The notes under the pieces were generated by a model. It searched no databases. It worked only from the letters and a program-made list of their open reading frames with translations, and had not been told where the DNA came from. Shown piece after piece: positions 1 through 10,499 of a stretch of DNA of 64,000 nucleotides. The position numbers were made by a program, and so were the translations under genes. Each line of letters opens with the position of its first letter. Within the stretch, counting starts at the first letter, position 1. The DNA is from Panax quinquefolius (Eukaryota; Streptophyta; Magnoliopsida; Apiales; Araliaceae): the NCBI GenBank assembly GCA_020205615.1, contig CM035173.1, forward strand, positions 55,419,381 to 55,483,380, read 5' to 3'.

Positions 1-121
1 ATGCAGATGAAATATCGTATTTAAACTTCACGGTTTATATGTTGTAATAATAAAGTTGTAGTTGTTTACATACCATGTATTGACAACTTTCGAATGGGTG
101 ATGTATACCTATTTTGGGGCT
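1..121 (+). mobile_element. 3' end of a chromovirus-type LTR (fragment)
   Basis: The stretch around 70-121 (ACCATGTATT, then GGGTGATGTAT, then TTTTGGGG) aligns with the last ~60 bases of the LTR of element E, which ends at 44425. I read this as the 3' end of an LTR of a related family. The LTR terminus and primer site expected after it are not recognisable, because pararetrovirus sequence follows almost at once. The rest of the LTR lies outside the window. Confidence 0.55.
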
Positions 122-149
122 TTGGTTACCAAATCTGATCGTCGATTAG

Positions 150-1883
150 AATAAAGTTTTAGAGTGGATTAGGTATCCCTTCCCAACAAATGGCGACCTT
201 ATCGATAGATTGAATAGAATTCAAAAATCTCCTCGATGACATATTAAGCCGGGTGATAATCACGTTGACATCAAACTTATACCACCATTTGATGAAAAAA
301 GCGAAGGAAAGAAGAGATGATCATCGCCACCTGCATCTTATATTTACTTACGATAAGGATGAGGAAATCATTTTGGATTGGGTTCTTTGTGGATAATAAC
401 AATAAATGAGTTATTTGAGTGATTAGAGAATAGTTGCATAAGAGTTATCGGAGGATGATCTCCCCACTCTGCGAGTGAAATAAAGCATTTAATATACAAA
501 GAATGATAAAGCATTTTGGACTTATCATTGTTTGCATAAATCGGTTTAATGAATATTGATTCTGTTTCAATAAGAATATCCTTATAATACACAAGGGATT
601 TATAAGGAGCAAGGGGCTGGAAATGCCATCCAGGGGGAAAGAACTAGGCGGCCAGGCTGACTGGGTCAGTTCTATTTTTCCTTGCGGGTTCAATGTGAAA
701 TAAATGGGTTGTCCATTTGTGTATGTATTCAGAATGAGGATTACTAGGATTGGTGGCTGTGGGCTTTGACTGATCGGCAAATGGATCAACTGGGATTCGT
801 TGACTTGCTAATGCCGAACTATACGGCTTAGGCATGGTTCCTAGGACAGTGAATTTTTTACTGGTTTAAAGGACTGGGTTGACTGGGTGAGGAACTAGGG
901 TTCCTCTGGGTTGAATACTTGGGCCAGTTGGGCGACTCGGACCACGAGAGGACGATGCTCCTCTAAAACTCATAGTGCTTGGACGGTACCTGTATTAAAT
1001 ATGAATTCCCGAGTGAGAAAGTCAGGAATTGAATTGTTACTACCTTTAATGTATTCAATTTCAAAATCAAAAATGCTTAAAAAAGCTTGCCATCTAGCGA
1101 AGGAATGCTTAGAGGCTAGATTTTCAACATCTTTTTCTAATATATATTTTACTGACTTGCAATCAATACGAACTAGAAATTTCTGGTTCAACAAAACTTT
1201 GAAATTTATTAATACATAATACTAATGAAAGTATTTCTTTTTAATAGTCTTTGTAATTTAAGCGTGTAATATTCCATGCACCTAATGAAAACGAACAATT
1301 TCTTACCGGAGATTACGGTGTTAACTTTTGTTTAAGGATGCCTCCAACCCAATATCTCGAGGCGTCGCCAACAATTTTATATCTTTGAATCATTAGAGAT
1401 ACCAAGGGCAGGGCAATGCCTTGATGTATTTTTAACTTGTTGGACGATAGAAGTATGAATGTCGAGTCAAGGTGGAGGATTGTCTTATGAAAGCTTATTT
1501 GGAAAAAGAGGTTTGCGAGATCTTCACCGAGATTCTTGTAAAACTTGTCAATATAATTAAGCAAACCAAGAAATCTCTGCGGTTGGGTTTTATTGGTTAT
1601 CTTATCGGGGAAACTTGTCGTGAATTGAATAGCTCGTTCATGAAATTTGAACTTGTCCTTTAAAGATATTAAGACCAAGAAACCTTATTCTGACCTGAAA
1701 CAGGCTGCATTTGGAAGGTGAAAGAACAAGACCATTATCTTTAACTGTCTTGAAGAATGATTTCAAGTGTTTAAAGTGTTCTTCAATGGTCTTAGAAAAA
1801 ATGAGAATATCGTCGATATAGACAACAATAAAATGACTGAAAGGTTCTTCCAGTTTCTTCCAAAGAGCCTTCCAGCCAGTCAA
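150..1883 (-). pseudogene. Endogenous pararetrovirus (Caulimoviridae) RT/RNase H/C-terminal region, broken
   Basis: Read on the minus strand this is the end of a caulimovirid polyprotein. Order: the catalytic part of reverse transcriptase with YIDDILIFS (about 1883-1640), the RT-RNase H connection (1678-1313), RNase H (1194-970) with FARWQA, FDFEIEYIKG and PDFLTREF, then the family's C-terminal region (835-150) with the short motifs EWG and KWWYKFDV. The ARWQ...PDFLTREF block is typical of Caulimoviridae and not of Ty3 elements. The frame changes several times and in-frame stops are present, so it is an old copy. The N-terminal part of RT is missing: sequence identity switches to plus-strand viral sequence near 1874-1883. 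The genus (petuvirus- or florendovirus-like) is inferred only from overall resemblance. Confidence 0.82.
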
Positions 1884-2107
1884 AAGAATCCAAACCCAAA
1901 GAGTCTAAGTCAAAAGATCCTAGAGTCAGTCCTACAGGTTCTTCTTGTTCCTATAAGGTCTCAGATTTCAAAGATTGCTCTAGTAAAAAATTAATAAAGA
2001 TTGCCCAAGCACTTAACAAAAGAATTGATGAAGCCATACATGAGGAGGCTTCTAATCATTCTTCTCAAGGTGATTCAGTCAGTCAATTTGCAGATGATGA
2101 TGGTTAG
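1874..2107 (+). pseudogene. Plus-strand pararetroviral ORF remnant, Lys/Ser-rich start
   Basis: One frame is open from about 1874 to a TAG at 2105-2107 and encodes a Lys/Ser/Glu-rich stretch followed by an acidic segment ending in QFADDDG. After that stop the same frame gives DPYGTINLQDAQDP before the next stop. It lies directly against the inverted RT fragment and upstream of a TATA box, which fits the last part of a viral ORF before the intergenic region. I do not recognise a domain, and the viral assignment rests on its neighbours. Confidence 0.35.
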
Positions 2108-2534
2108 TATGATCCATATGGCACCATCAATCTACAGGATGCTCAGGACCCATTCACCTGAAATCCATAGTAAATCAGCACCTGCTCAGGCAGCCAATCA
2201 GTCAAAGAATCTACTTTTCCACCAAAAGCAGCTCCATTCATACGCCCCTACCCCAACAGCCTTCAAAGTCAAAAGATGCTCTTTCTTTTCCACCGAAAGC
2301 AGTTGCTGGGTCAAATGTTGTCAGCCCCTTCGTCAAAAGTTGCCGAAAGCGTCCATGAATAGTAAAAAAGTCAGCACTGTAGAACTGTTCATCAATAGTA
2401 AAAGTAGTCACTATTCATCAATAGTAATGTGTCTGTACTTTTACTATTTCTTTTACTTAAGTAAAATGTTTCTCCCTTAAGTAATTTGTTTCTTACTTTA
2501 CCCCAGTGAATGTAATAGTTCTCTTTCCTTGTTC

Positions 2535-2543
2535 TATAAAAGG
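2535..2543 (+). promoter_or_regulatory. TATA box of the presumed pararetroviral intergenic promoter
   Basis: TATAAAAGG lies in a non-coding stretch (about 2380-2700) downstream of the plus-strand viral remnant. Repeats of CAATAGTAA and TTAAGTAA lie upstream at 2390-2485. Caulimovirids drive a genome-length RNA from one such promoter in the intergenic region. Whether it is functional is unknown. Confidence 0.45.
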
Positions 2544-2703
2544 AAACCGAACTCATTTGGCTAAGTAGACTTCGAAACTTGGAAAGACTCTGAGCTCCTT
2601 CTCAGACTAATCTTTAGTTTCTACCACTGTTAGCCTACTTAACCCCTCATTCTCTTCTTCTCTAAATGTTTTGAGTTAATTGTAAGTCATTTTATATTTC
2701 TTT

Positions 2704-2705
2704 TG

Positions 2706-2749
<44 letters not shown>

Positions 2750-2982
2750 CATGATCAGCCACCACGAAGCAACTCCATGGGGGATCAGAAATGTAAATAA
2801 AGTAGTAATGCTATCAACCACCACGAAGTGAACTCCAGGCGGGACTTGAATGTAAATAAAGCTGTAAAAAGCTATCAACTGCCACGAAGTGAACTCCGAG
2901 CGAGGACTTGAATGTAAATAAAGTTGTAAAAAGCTATCAAGCGCCACGAAGTGAACTCCAGCGAGACAAAATATAAATATAT

Positions 2983-3043
<61 letters not shown>

Positions 3044-3109
3044 TAAATGCATAGGATGTAAAATCCATGCTCATCGAGATATGTCCGACGACAGCAGTTA
3101 TATATATAA

Positions 3110-3149
<40 letters not shown>

Positions 3150-3200
3150 GAATTAAACGCACTGGATGTAAAATCCGTGCTCATCGGTGAGTCGACCACG

Positions 3201-3251
<51 letters not shown>

Positions 3252-3270
3252 TATATATATACAAATAGAA
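2704..3270. repeat. Compound TA/TG microsatellite and ~60-bp minisatellite inside LTR M1
   Basis: TA tracts (about 2705-2731 followed by a TG run to 2748, 2990-3040, 3105-3150, 3200-3250) separate short units. Between 2755 and 2965 a ~60-bp unit (CCACGAAGTGAACTCC ... GTAAATAAAG) occurs four times. Between the later TA tracts a second unit type (ATGTAAAATCC.TGCTCATCG) occurs twice. The order is mirrored in the other LTR copies. Confidence 0.85.
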
Positions 3271-3637
3271 ATAAAAATCACAGACCGAAGTCCAGACAAA
3301 CACACTCACACGACTCTCAACGTGTACAACAGTTTGTGATAATATGAGAAGAAAGCCATGGACCAAAGTCCGGGCAAATGCACACACACGACTCTCAATG
3401 TGTGCTATTATGAGAAAAAAAGCTTTATAAAATGTAAGAAAGCTTACAGTGGGCTGGCAAAGTAGACTTCTATGACTCTATGTGGATAAATACTCAGCTC
3501 CCGCCGGACAAAAGATAGCTATATGTGAGCTAACAAAAGAGGAAACACTCAATATGGGTGTGTACAGAGTAAAATGGACAGGACTTCCTCGCCTTTTCTC
3601 TTTCTTCTCTCTCTCAAAATGGCTGACCCCCAGCCTA

Positions 3638-3645
3638 TATTTATA
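3638..3645 (-). promoter_or_regulatory. LTR TATA box (copy M1)
   Basis: The minus strand reads TATAAATA. The position matches the TATA boxes at 5399 and 47072 in sister LTRs, between the GATAAC-palindrome zone and the microsatellite zone. It probably marks the U3/R border. Confidence 0.6.
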
Positions 3646-4059
3646 GACTGATGGCTACAGGTGTACCTGCGGCAGCCGCAGTTACACCTGCGGTTGGTCA
3701 TGGTGGGCCCGAGCTTTGCGGGTCTCATCGTCTCGAAGTACGCGCACTCACGCACTGTAATGTTCGCTCGAACTTACAGAACTTCAATCCAAGCTTCCGA
3801 ACGAGGTATATGTGACCTTCTTCGGATAGCTTGTGTCGAGAGTTACGCAATGACATGGATTAGAAGTTGTACGAAGTCAGGAAGAGGGGACCATGCCCAT
3901 GATCTTCAAGCTTCAAATTCTATCCGGTGTACTGCCATGCATAATAGTCACTCGAGATTGGAACTCCTTGGCTCATGTGGGACACTGTTATATAGAAATG
4001 TATGCATGAAATGTTGAGACGGTGTGTCAGGGTTGAGGTGGCAAGATGACAGTTTGACT

Positions 4060-4460
4060 CTTAAGCAGGGGTTATCTACGGTTTTGGGGCGATAGCGAGG
4101 CGTTGCTCGAGGTTAAATCGAGATTGGACCGCTATGATGTTTGAATTCCATAAGTCATCTGTAAGTGTGCCTGTCTTCCCAGTGTTATCTCTAGGTCTTT
4201 GGTATGAGTGCCTCGGTAGGAGGTCTGAGATTAAATTAGATCGTATGCATTTAAAACAAGCATTTCTGGAGTTATCGCCGGAACTCCAACAACATTCCTT
4301 GAGGTTATCTCTAAGGACGAAACTCGGGGTTATCTCCGAGGTTTGAATTGATACTCCTGGTGTGTGTTTCGGGGTTAAGACTGAACTTCCGGTAGTATCT
4401 AGAATGGATGTGAACTGTCTTCTAGGGTTATCTTCAAAAGACGAATCTACCCTCCTGTAA
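4060..4460 (-). repeat. GATAAC hyphenated-palindrome array (LTR M1)
   Basis: On this strand the motif appears as GTTATC. Several copies have complementary arms, for example CTCGG-GGTTATCT-CCGAG near 4330 and TTCTGG-AGTTATCG-CCGGAA near 4265. The array belongs to the U3 part of the LTR. Confidence 0.7.
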
Positions 4461-4499
4461 TGTTAGTAACAGGTGTGCAAAAAATTTTGAGTGTCTACA

Positions 4500-4525
4500 G
4501 ATGCCCCTCTTTATCATATTCATGT
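4500..4525 (-). other. Polypurine tract relic of minus-strand Tat/Ogre copy M1
   Basis: The reverse complement ends GATAAAGAGGGGCATC directly before the LTR start TGTAGACACTC. Element F has nearly the same bases (63925-63939) immediately before its 3' LTR. These 26 bases are therefore the only internal sequence of M1 left here; the plus-strand LTR at 4526 interrupts the rest. Confidence 0.8.
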
Positions 4526-4569
4526 TGTAGACACTCGAAATTTTTTGCTAATGCATATTCTTGAGAGAT

Positions 4570-5080
4570 TATAGGAGGCGAAATCGCTTTCGTGATAACC
4601 CCGGAAGACAACTTGCATCCATTCCGAGATACCACCGTGAGTTCGATCTCTATTCGAATACTACCGAAAGTTCGATTTCTGACCGGACCACACACACAGA
4701 ATCTCGGTTCACAACCTGGACCACACACTGGGAATCTCGATTCGAACCCGACCACACACAAGAATCTCATTCTCAACCCAAAACACACATCGAAGGATCA
4801 TTTCCAACCTCGTAGATAACCCGAAGTTTTGTCCTTGGTGATAACCCCAAGGAATGTTGTTGCAGTTCCGGCGATAACTCCGGAAATGCTTGTTTCAAAT
4901 ACATGCTATCAGCTTCAATCTCAGACCTCCTGCCAAGGCACTCATCTCTCAAACCCGGAGCTAACACCGGGCATACAGGAACTTACAAGATGACCTTATG
5001 ATGTTCAAATACTTGCAGCAGTCCAATCTCAGATGTAACCCTGAGCAACGTCTACTTTCAACTCAAACCGACGATAACTT
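4570..5080 (+). repeat. GATAAC hyphenated-palindrome array (LTR F1)
   Basis: Clear members are TCCTTGG-TGATAACC-CCAAGGA near 4834, TTCCGG-CGATAACT-CCGGAA near 4867, CCCGG-AGCTAACA-CCGGG near 4945 and CCGA-CGATAACT-TCGG near 5069. The arms differ between members but pair within each member, while the 8-base centre stays close to NGATAACN. Confidence 0.75.
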
Positions 5081-5398
5081 CGGAGTTACAATCCCGAGTG
5101 ACTATTACGCGTGGCAGTACACCGGATAGAATTTGAAGCTTGCAGACAATGGGCATGGTCCCCTCTTTCTAACTTCGTACAACCTCTAATCCATGTCACT
5201 GCGTAACTCATAACACAAGGGGTCTGAAAAAGGTCACATATACCTCGTTCGGATGCTCGGATTTAAGTTCTACAAGTTCGAGCAGGCATTACAGTGCGTG
5301 AGTGCACGCTTGAGATAACGGACCCGGACGCCGAGCCCACCACGACCGGCCATGAAGTGTAATTGCTTGCTTCAGTACACTACATGCGGTCATCGATC

Positions 5399-5406
5399 TA
5401 TAAATA
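5399..5406 (+). promoter_or_regulatory. LTR TATA box (copy F1)
   Basis: GATCTATAAATATAGGTG is identical in context to the TATA box at 47072. It is the likely core promoter of the F1 5' LTR. Confidence 0.6.
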
Positions 5407-5714
5407 TAGGTGAAATTCGACCATTTTGAGAGGGAGAAGAGAGAGAAAAGGCGAGGAAGCCCAGTCCACTTTACTATGTACACACCCATATTGAGTGTTT
5501 CCTCTTCTGTTATCTCACATATAGCTATCTTTTGTCCAGCAGGAGCTGAGTATTTATCCACATAGAGTCATAGAAGTCTACTTTGGTAGCCCACTGTAAG
5601 CCTTCTTACATTTTATAAAGCCTTTCTTCTCATAATAGCACACACTATTATACACATTGAGAGTCGTGTGTGTGCGTATGCCCAGACTTCGGTCCATGGT
5701 TTTCATTTCTGTCT

Positions 5715-6174
5715 GTATATATATACCTATATCTATATGTATATATTTTTATACGGACTAACATTATCGAGTTATGCCTCGATTGAGCCTAGACTTTGGT
5801 CTGGAGCATTTAATTACTTATATATATATATATAAATTATGGTCAGACTCTGTCTGATAAGCCTGGGTTTTACATCCGGTGCGTTTAATTATATATATAT
5901 ATATATACTTATATATATAACAGTTGTCGGACATATCCGATGAGCCTGGATTTTACATCCGGTGCATTCTTTGCTTATATATATATTTACATTTCATCTG
6001 CTGGAGTTTACTTTGTGGCGATTGATAGCTTTTATGACTTTATTTACATTCAAGTCACTCGCTTTGAGTTTACTCTAAGTGGCGGTTGATAACATTCTTG
6101 CTTTCTTTACATTTCGATCCCCATGGGAGTTGCTTCGTGGTGGTGATCATGCATACACACACACACACACACAC

Positions 6175-6227
<53 letters not shown>
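5715..6227. repeat. TA microsatellites alternating with minisatellite units (LTR F1)
   Basis: Same architecture as 47388-48102: TA tracts separated by units containing GATGAGCCTGG.TTTTACATCCG, then ~60-bp units around GTTTACTTTGTGGCG and TTTATTTACATT, then an AC run joined to a long TA tract (6154-6227). Confidence 0.85.
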
Positions 6228-6231
<4 letters not shown>

Positions 6232-7037
6232 ACTTTTATATGTCGACGTCGGGATTTTTGAGTGTCCCTTTCATTACTTGTTCTTTGGTGTTCTCATATT
6301 AATGTGAGATTTGTTTGAAAAAATAAGTGAAAAAGGTTTGACATGTATAATGTTAACGATTTAACTTTAAGAGTAGCCAGTTGGTGTATTTAACTGGTTG
6401 AACCAACGCAACCGAAAAAGGTTTGCACATTGACCCAGTGATTTGACACTGCTAGACGGGTCTGTGAAACCGTGATTTATTATGGGTCCGGGGGCTTGAT
6501 TATGCGGAGGGAAGGTTTTAGGCACCCCCGACATCCGTGTTACCACGGTGACCACCACTTTTCAAAGAAATTGTTATATGAATGTGTGTTTATGTGTGTG
6601 TGTGGATCAATGTGCAATTATTTGAAAGTAGTGCGAGGCCTCGTTCGCACCTATATACAAAGGGTTTGAATTTTATGGAAAACTTCAGTTTTAACCAAGA
6701 TATAGCAATGACGTTTTGTAAAAGAGGTTTTTCAAACCATGTGCTCAATAGGAATTTAGACCTTTTCATACTTCAATTTTATTATTAAATGTTAAATTGT
6801 TTGCTTTTTATTTTCGAGATGCGAAGCATTCTAGAAAAATAATATCTGTTGATCTTAGAGCTCCTCATGGCATGATGACCATCCAAGGAAATTGAGACCT
6901 TTGTAAAATAATGTACAGTACGCTTACAATGAAAAATGTCCATCATGGGAACCAAATCTAGATTCGATTGATGAACACAGCGATCACATGATTCCTAGGC
7001 TCACATGATCACGCAATTTGTATGGAAAGTAGTACGT

Positions 7038-7040
7038 GAG

Positions 7041-7088
<48 letters not shown>

Positions 7089-7241
7089 AGACCAACCGTA
7101 AGCACGAAGTAAACTCCAAAGGGACAAAATGTAAATAAAGTTGTAAAAGCGATCAACCGCCGGAAAAGTAAACTCTAAAGCGGAGACAGAATGTAAATAA
7201 AAGCGTAAAAGGCCACGAAGTGAACTCCAGTGCTGGCAATG

Positions 7242-7297
<56 letters not shown>

Positions 7298-7592
7298 TAT
7301 ATATATATATATATATAAAAGTAATAAACGAACTGGATGTGAATCCAGGCTCATCGGATATGTCCGACAGCAATTATATATATGTATATATATAAAAGCG
7401 ATTAAAAGCACTGAATATAAATCCAGGCTCATCAGACAGAGTCTGACCACCGTTTATATATATAAGTATATATGTATATATAAAAGCAATTAAATGCTCC
7501 AGACCGAAGTCTAGGCTCAATCGAGGCATAACTCGATAATGTTAGTCCATATATAAAATATATACATATATAAGTATATATATACAGACAAA
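7038..7592. repeat. TA tracts and minisatellite units (solo LTR)
   Basis: Mirror image of the compound repeat in the plus-strand LTRs: TA tracts at about 7041-7082, 7244-7290 and 7298-7316, with CACGAAGTAAACTCC-type units and CTCATCGGATATGTCC-type units between them. Confidence 0.85.
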
Positions 7593-8319
7593 AATGAAAA
7601 CCACGGACCAAAGTCCGGGCAAACGCACACAACACGACTCTCAATGTGTATAACAGTGTGTGCTAATATGAGAAGAAGGCTTTATAGAATATAAGAAGGC
7701 TTACAGTGGGCTGCCAAAGTAGACTTCTATGACTTTAAATGGATAAACACTCAGCTCCCGCCGGATAAAAGATAGCTATATGTGAGCTAACTAGTGTTTA
7801 AAGATGAGGAAACACTCAAAAACGTGTATGCGAGTAAAATGGGCAGGCTTCCTCGCCTTTTTCCTCCTTCTTCTTCTCAAATGGGCGACCCCAAGGCTTG
7901 TATATATAGACGGATGGTTTGCAGTACACCACTGCGGTAGCCAGCTTGTACCTACTGGCTGGTCGTGATGCATCCGAGCCTCATGTCCTCGCTGTCGTCT
8001 CGTCGTAAGACGTGCACTTATGCAATTGTAATGTGCGCTCAAACTTGCAGAACTTCAATCCGAGCATCTGAACAAGGTATATCTGACCTTCTTCGGACAG
8101 CTTGTGTCGAGAGTTATGCAATGACCTGGATTAGAGGTTGTACGAAGTCAGGAAGAGGGGTCTATGCCCATGGTCTTTAAGCATCAAATTCTATCCAAAT
8201 TACTGTCACACGTAATAGTCACCCGGGATTGTCAATCCTCGGTTCTTGTGGGACATTGTTGGATGTATGTACGTATGAAGTGTTGAGACGACGTGCCATT
8301 GTCGAAGGAACAAGATGAT

Positions 8320-8900
8320 GTTTGACTCCTCGACGGGGTTATCGCCTGTTTGAGTTGAAAGTAGACGTTGCTCAGGGTTACAGCTAAGATTGGACTACTT
8401 GTTGGTATGTCGCGATATCATCTTGTTGAGATGGTAAGAGGACGTGGTGACTCTTTACCGGGGTTATCGCCGGTTTAAGCGAAAAGTAGACGTTGCTCAG
8501 GGTTACATCTGAGATTGGACTGCTGCTTGTTTGTATGTCTCACTGTCATCTGTGGGTGTTCCTGTCTGTCCATTGTTAACTCCGGGTCTGAAGTGTGTGT
8601 GCGTCGACAGGATGTCTGTGGTTGAAGCTGATTGCATATGTTTGAAACAAGCATTTTCGGGGTTATCACCGGAACTGCAATGACATCTCTTGGGGTTGTC
8701 ACTAAGGATGGGGTTGCTACTCCCAGTGTTGTCTCTGGGACTGGAACTGAGTGTTGCGGTGTTATTGCCGAGACAGAACTATCCTCTCCAGTGTTGTCGC
8801 CAGTCTTTTGATCTACATATCTCGGGGTTATTTCTGAGATTGCTGAACTTCCGGTAGTATCTACAATGGATGTAAGTTGTCTTTCAAGGTTATCTCCAAA
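8320..8900 (-). repeat. GATAAC hyphenated-palindrome array (solo LTR)
   Basis: Members on this strand include ACCGG-GGTTATCG-CCGGT near 8457, TTTCGG-GGTTATCA-CCGGAA near 8655 and a decayed CTCGG-GGTTATTT-CTGAG near 8821. It is the third independent copy of the U3 array. Confidence 0.7.
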
Positions 8901-9774
8901 AGACGAATCTGCCCTCTTGCAATGTTAGTAATAGGAATGTAGAAAATTTCGAGTGTCTACATTATATATATATAACTGGTTACTGCTTTCCATACAAATT
9001 GCACTATCATGTAAGCCTAGGAATCATGTGATCACAGATTCAGTCTACTGAATCTAGATTCGGTTCCCATGATGGACTCTTTCTAGCTGTAAGCAGCTTG
9101 TACATTATTTCCAGTGTCTGAGTTTCTTTGGATGGCTATCATGCCCATAAGGAGTTCGGCACTGCTGTATATTATTTTCTCGTAGATGCCTCGCATCTCA
9201 AAAATAAAAGCAAACAAGCCGGACATTTAATAATAAAATGGAAGTATCAAAGGCCTCAATTACTATTGAGTAGAGGGTTTGAAAAACCGTTTTCATAAAA
9301 CTTCATTGCTATATCTTGCTTAAAACTGAATTTTCTATAAAAATTTAAACCCTATGTATATAGGTGCGAACGAGGTACAACACTACTTCCAAATAATTGC
9401 ACATTGATCCACACACACACACATACATATTCATATAATAGTTTCTTTGAAAAGTGGCAGTCACCGTGGCAACACGGATGTCGGGGGGTGCCTAACCCCT
9501 TCCCTCCGCATAACCAAGCCCCCGAACCCATAATGAATCTGGGTTTCACAGACCCGTTTAACAGTGTCACATCACTGGGTTAATGTGCAAACCTTTTCGG
9601 TTGCGTTAGTACAACCAGTTAAATACACCAACTGGCAACTCTTAAATTCCAATCGTCGACATTACACACGTCAGACCTTTTTCACTTGTTTTTTCAAACA
9701 AATCTCACATTAACATGAGAACACCAAAGAACAAGTAACGAAAAGGGACCCCAAAAAATCCCGACGTCCATAGG

Positions 9775-9793
9775 TGGCGACTCTGCTGGGGAC
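9775..9793 (+). other. Primer-binding site of element F1
   Basis: TGGCGACTCTGCTGGGGAC lies five bases after the LTR terminus and starts with the TGG that pairs with a tRNA CCA end. It differs from the initiator-Met type (TGGTATC) used by elements B-E. Ogre elements are reported to use a tRNA-Arg primer; I did not check the match to a specific tRNA. Confidence 0.75.
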
Positions 9794-10499
9794 TCTAGTA
9801 AGAGGGCTTAAGCCGCTATTACAAGCTTTTCTTCATTGTTATATGCTTGTGTGTGAATGTTGCATTTACATTTATGATGAATGTGTACGAATGCATCTTA
9901 CTTATTGCACTGCTAAATATCTATCTATGATATAAGTGATTTGCACATGTCATCATTTTAACGGTGAGATATGTTGTATGTGAATGAATGTTGTGTGGCT
10001 CCTCCATTAGGAGGCTATCCTGTCGGTGTTTGATTACTGGACTCATAGGAAGAATAATTCCATGGGGCTCAGGAAAGGCACCACCCAGATTTGCTCCAGT
10101 TGAAAGACCGGATTAACTTTCCGTCGAGTAAATTGCGATGATCTAGGAACCTTCATGCCAAAAAGCGGCGAGAGTAACCCAAAGATAGGTCAACCTCTGA
10201 TAAACCAAACGCGGAGGAAAGTCTCTTCATGCTTTCCATTTTTAATTACTTGTAAAAGCATTTACTTGTAATTTTATTCCATGTTCATCCATATGTAATG
10301 GAAAATATGAAGAATATCTGTGCATGCATGACATGTTATCAATTAACAACCGATTTTTGCAGGAAAAAATTCCTAAAACAGACATGTTATGATAACATTT
10401 ATATTACCCTAAGACTAAACTACATAAATCTTTTGTAGGGAAATCATTGGGCCTGTTACCCGCTCAAAATCCAAAAAGGCCACGAGCCTACAGCCAATC
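9794..10499 (+). other. Untranslated leader of element F1
   Basis: Non-coding sequence between primer site and gag, closely matched by 48922-49631 in element F. CTTTTGTAG at 10430-10438 is conserved in F (near 49569) and resembles a splice acceptor about 60 bases before the gag start. No ORF, and no counterpart of the upstream ORF1 known from some Ogre elements, is visible. Confidence 0.6.

Larger units (their letters stand above)
2704..4499 (-). mobile_element. Tat/Ogre-like LTR, minus strand, truncated (copy M1)
   Basis: On the minus strand the sequence starts TGTAGACACTC (4499 downwards), as do the LTRs at 4526 and 46027, and it shares their order: GATAAC palindromes, TATA box, then minisatellite units separated by TA tracts. 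It stops at the TA/TG tract near 2704. About 800 bp of the LTR 3' part, present in the complete copy at 6241-7040, are missing. The truncation point is where pararetroviral sequence ends. Confidence 0.85.
6241..8961 (-). mobile_element. Complete solo LTR of the Tat/Ogre-like family, nested in LTR F1
   Basis: The segment starts TGTCGACG and ends GTGTCTACA, the reverse complement of a full LTR (2,721 bp). It is flanked by the same five bases, TTATA (6236-6240 and 8962-8966), the size of duplication Ty3/gypsy integrases make. No internal region is present, so it is a solo LTR left by recombination between the two LTRs of an inserted element. The outer LTR sequence continues in register on the other side. 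It carries its own TATA box (7901-7908, minus). Confidence 0.92.
4526..9770 (+). mobile_element. Tat/Ogre-like 5' LTR (copy F1), split by a solo LTR
   Basis: The LTR begins TGTAGACACTCG at 4526 and ends GACGTCCA at 9770, five bases before a primer-binding site. It is interrupted at 6240 by a minus-strand LTR (6241-8961) and resumes at 8962. Without the insertion and the duplicated TTATA it is about 2.5 kb. Zones in order: GATAAC palindromes (4570-5080), TATA box (5399), minisatellite/TA zone (5715-6227), and a unique 3' part (8967-9770). Orientation and primer site make it the 5' LTR of the gag-pro at 10500. Confidence 0.88.

Noticed and set aside
2875..3387. Long IYIYIY reading frames on both strands over the TA tracts (also at 6079, 7041 and 47451)
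   Set aside because: They are translations of TA microsatellites and carry no other coding signal.
3661..4017. Open frame of 118 codons and similar ones in the other Tat/Ogre-like LTRs (for example 7965-8180, 46705-46956)
   Set aside because: They lie in the LTR, recur only because the LTR is repeated, and the frame is not kept intact among copies. They are not evidence of a gene.
9400..9430. CA/TG repeat at 9410-9424 and 48538-48560 as an independent microsatellite insertion
   Set aside because: It is at the same LTR position in all copies (also reversed at 6590-6603), so it is part of the LTR itself.
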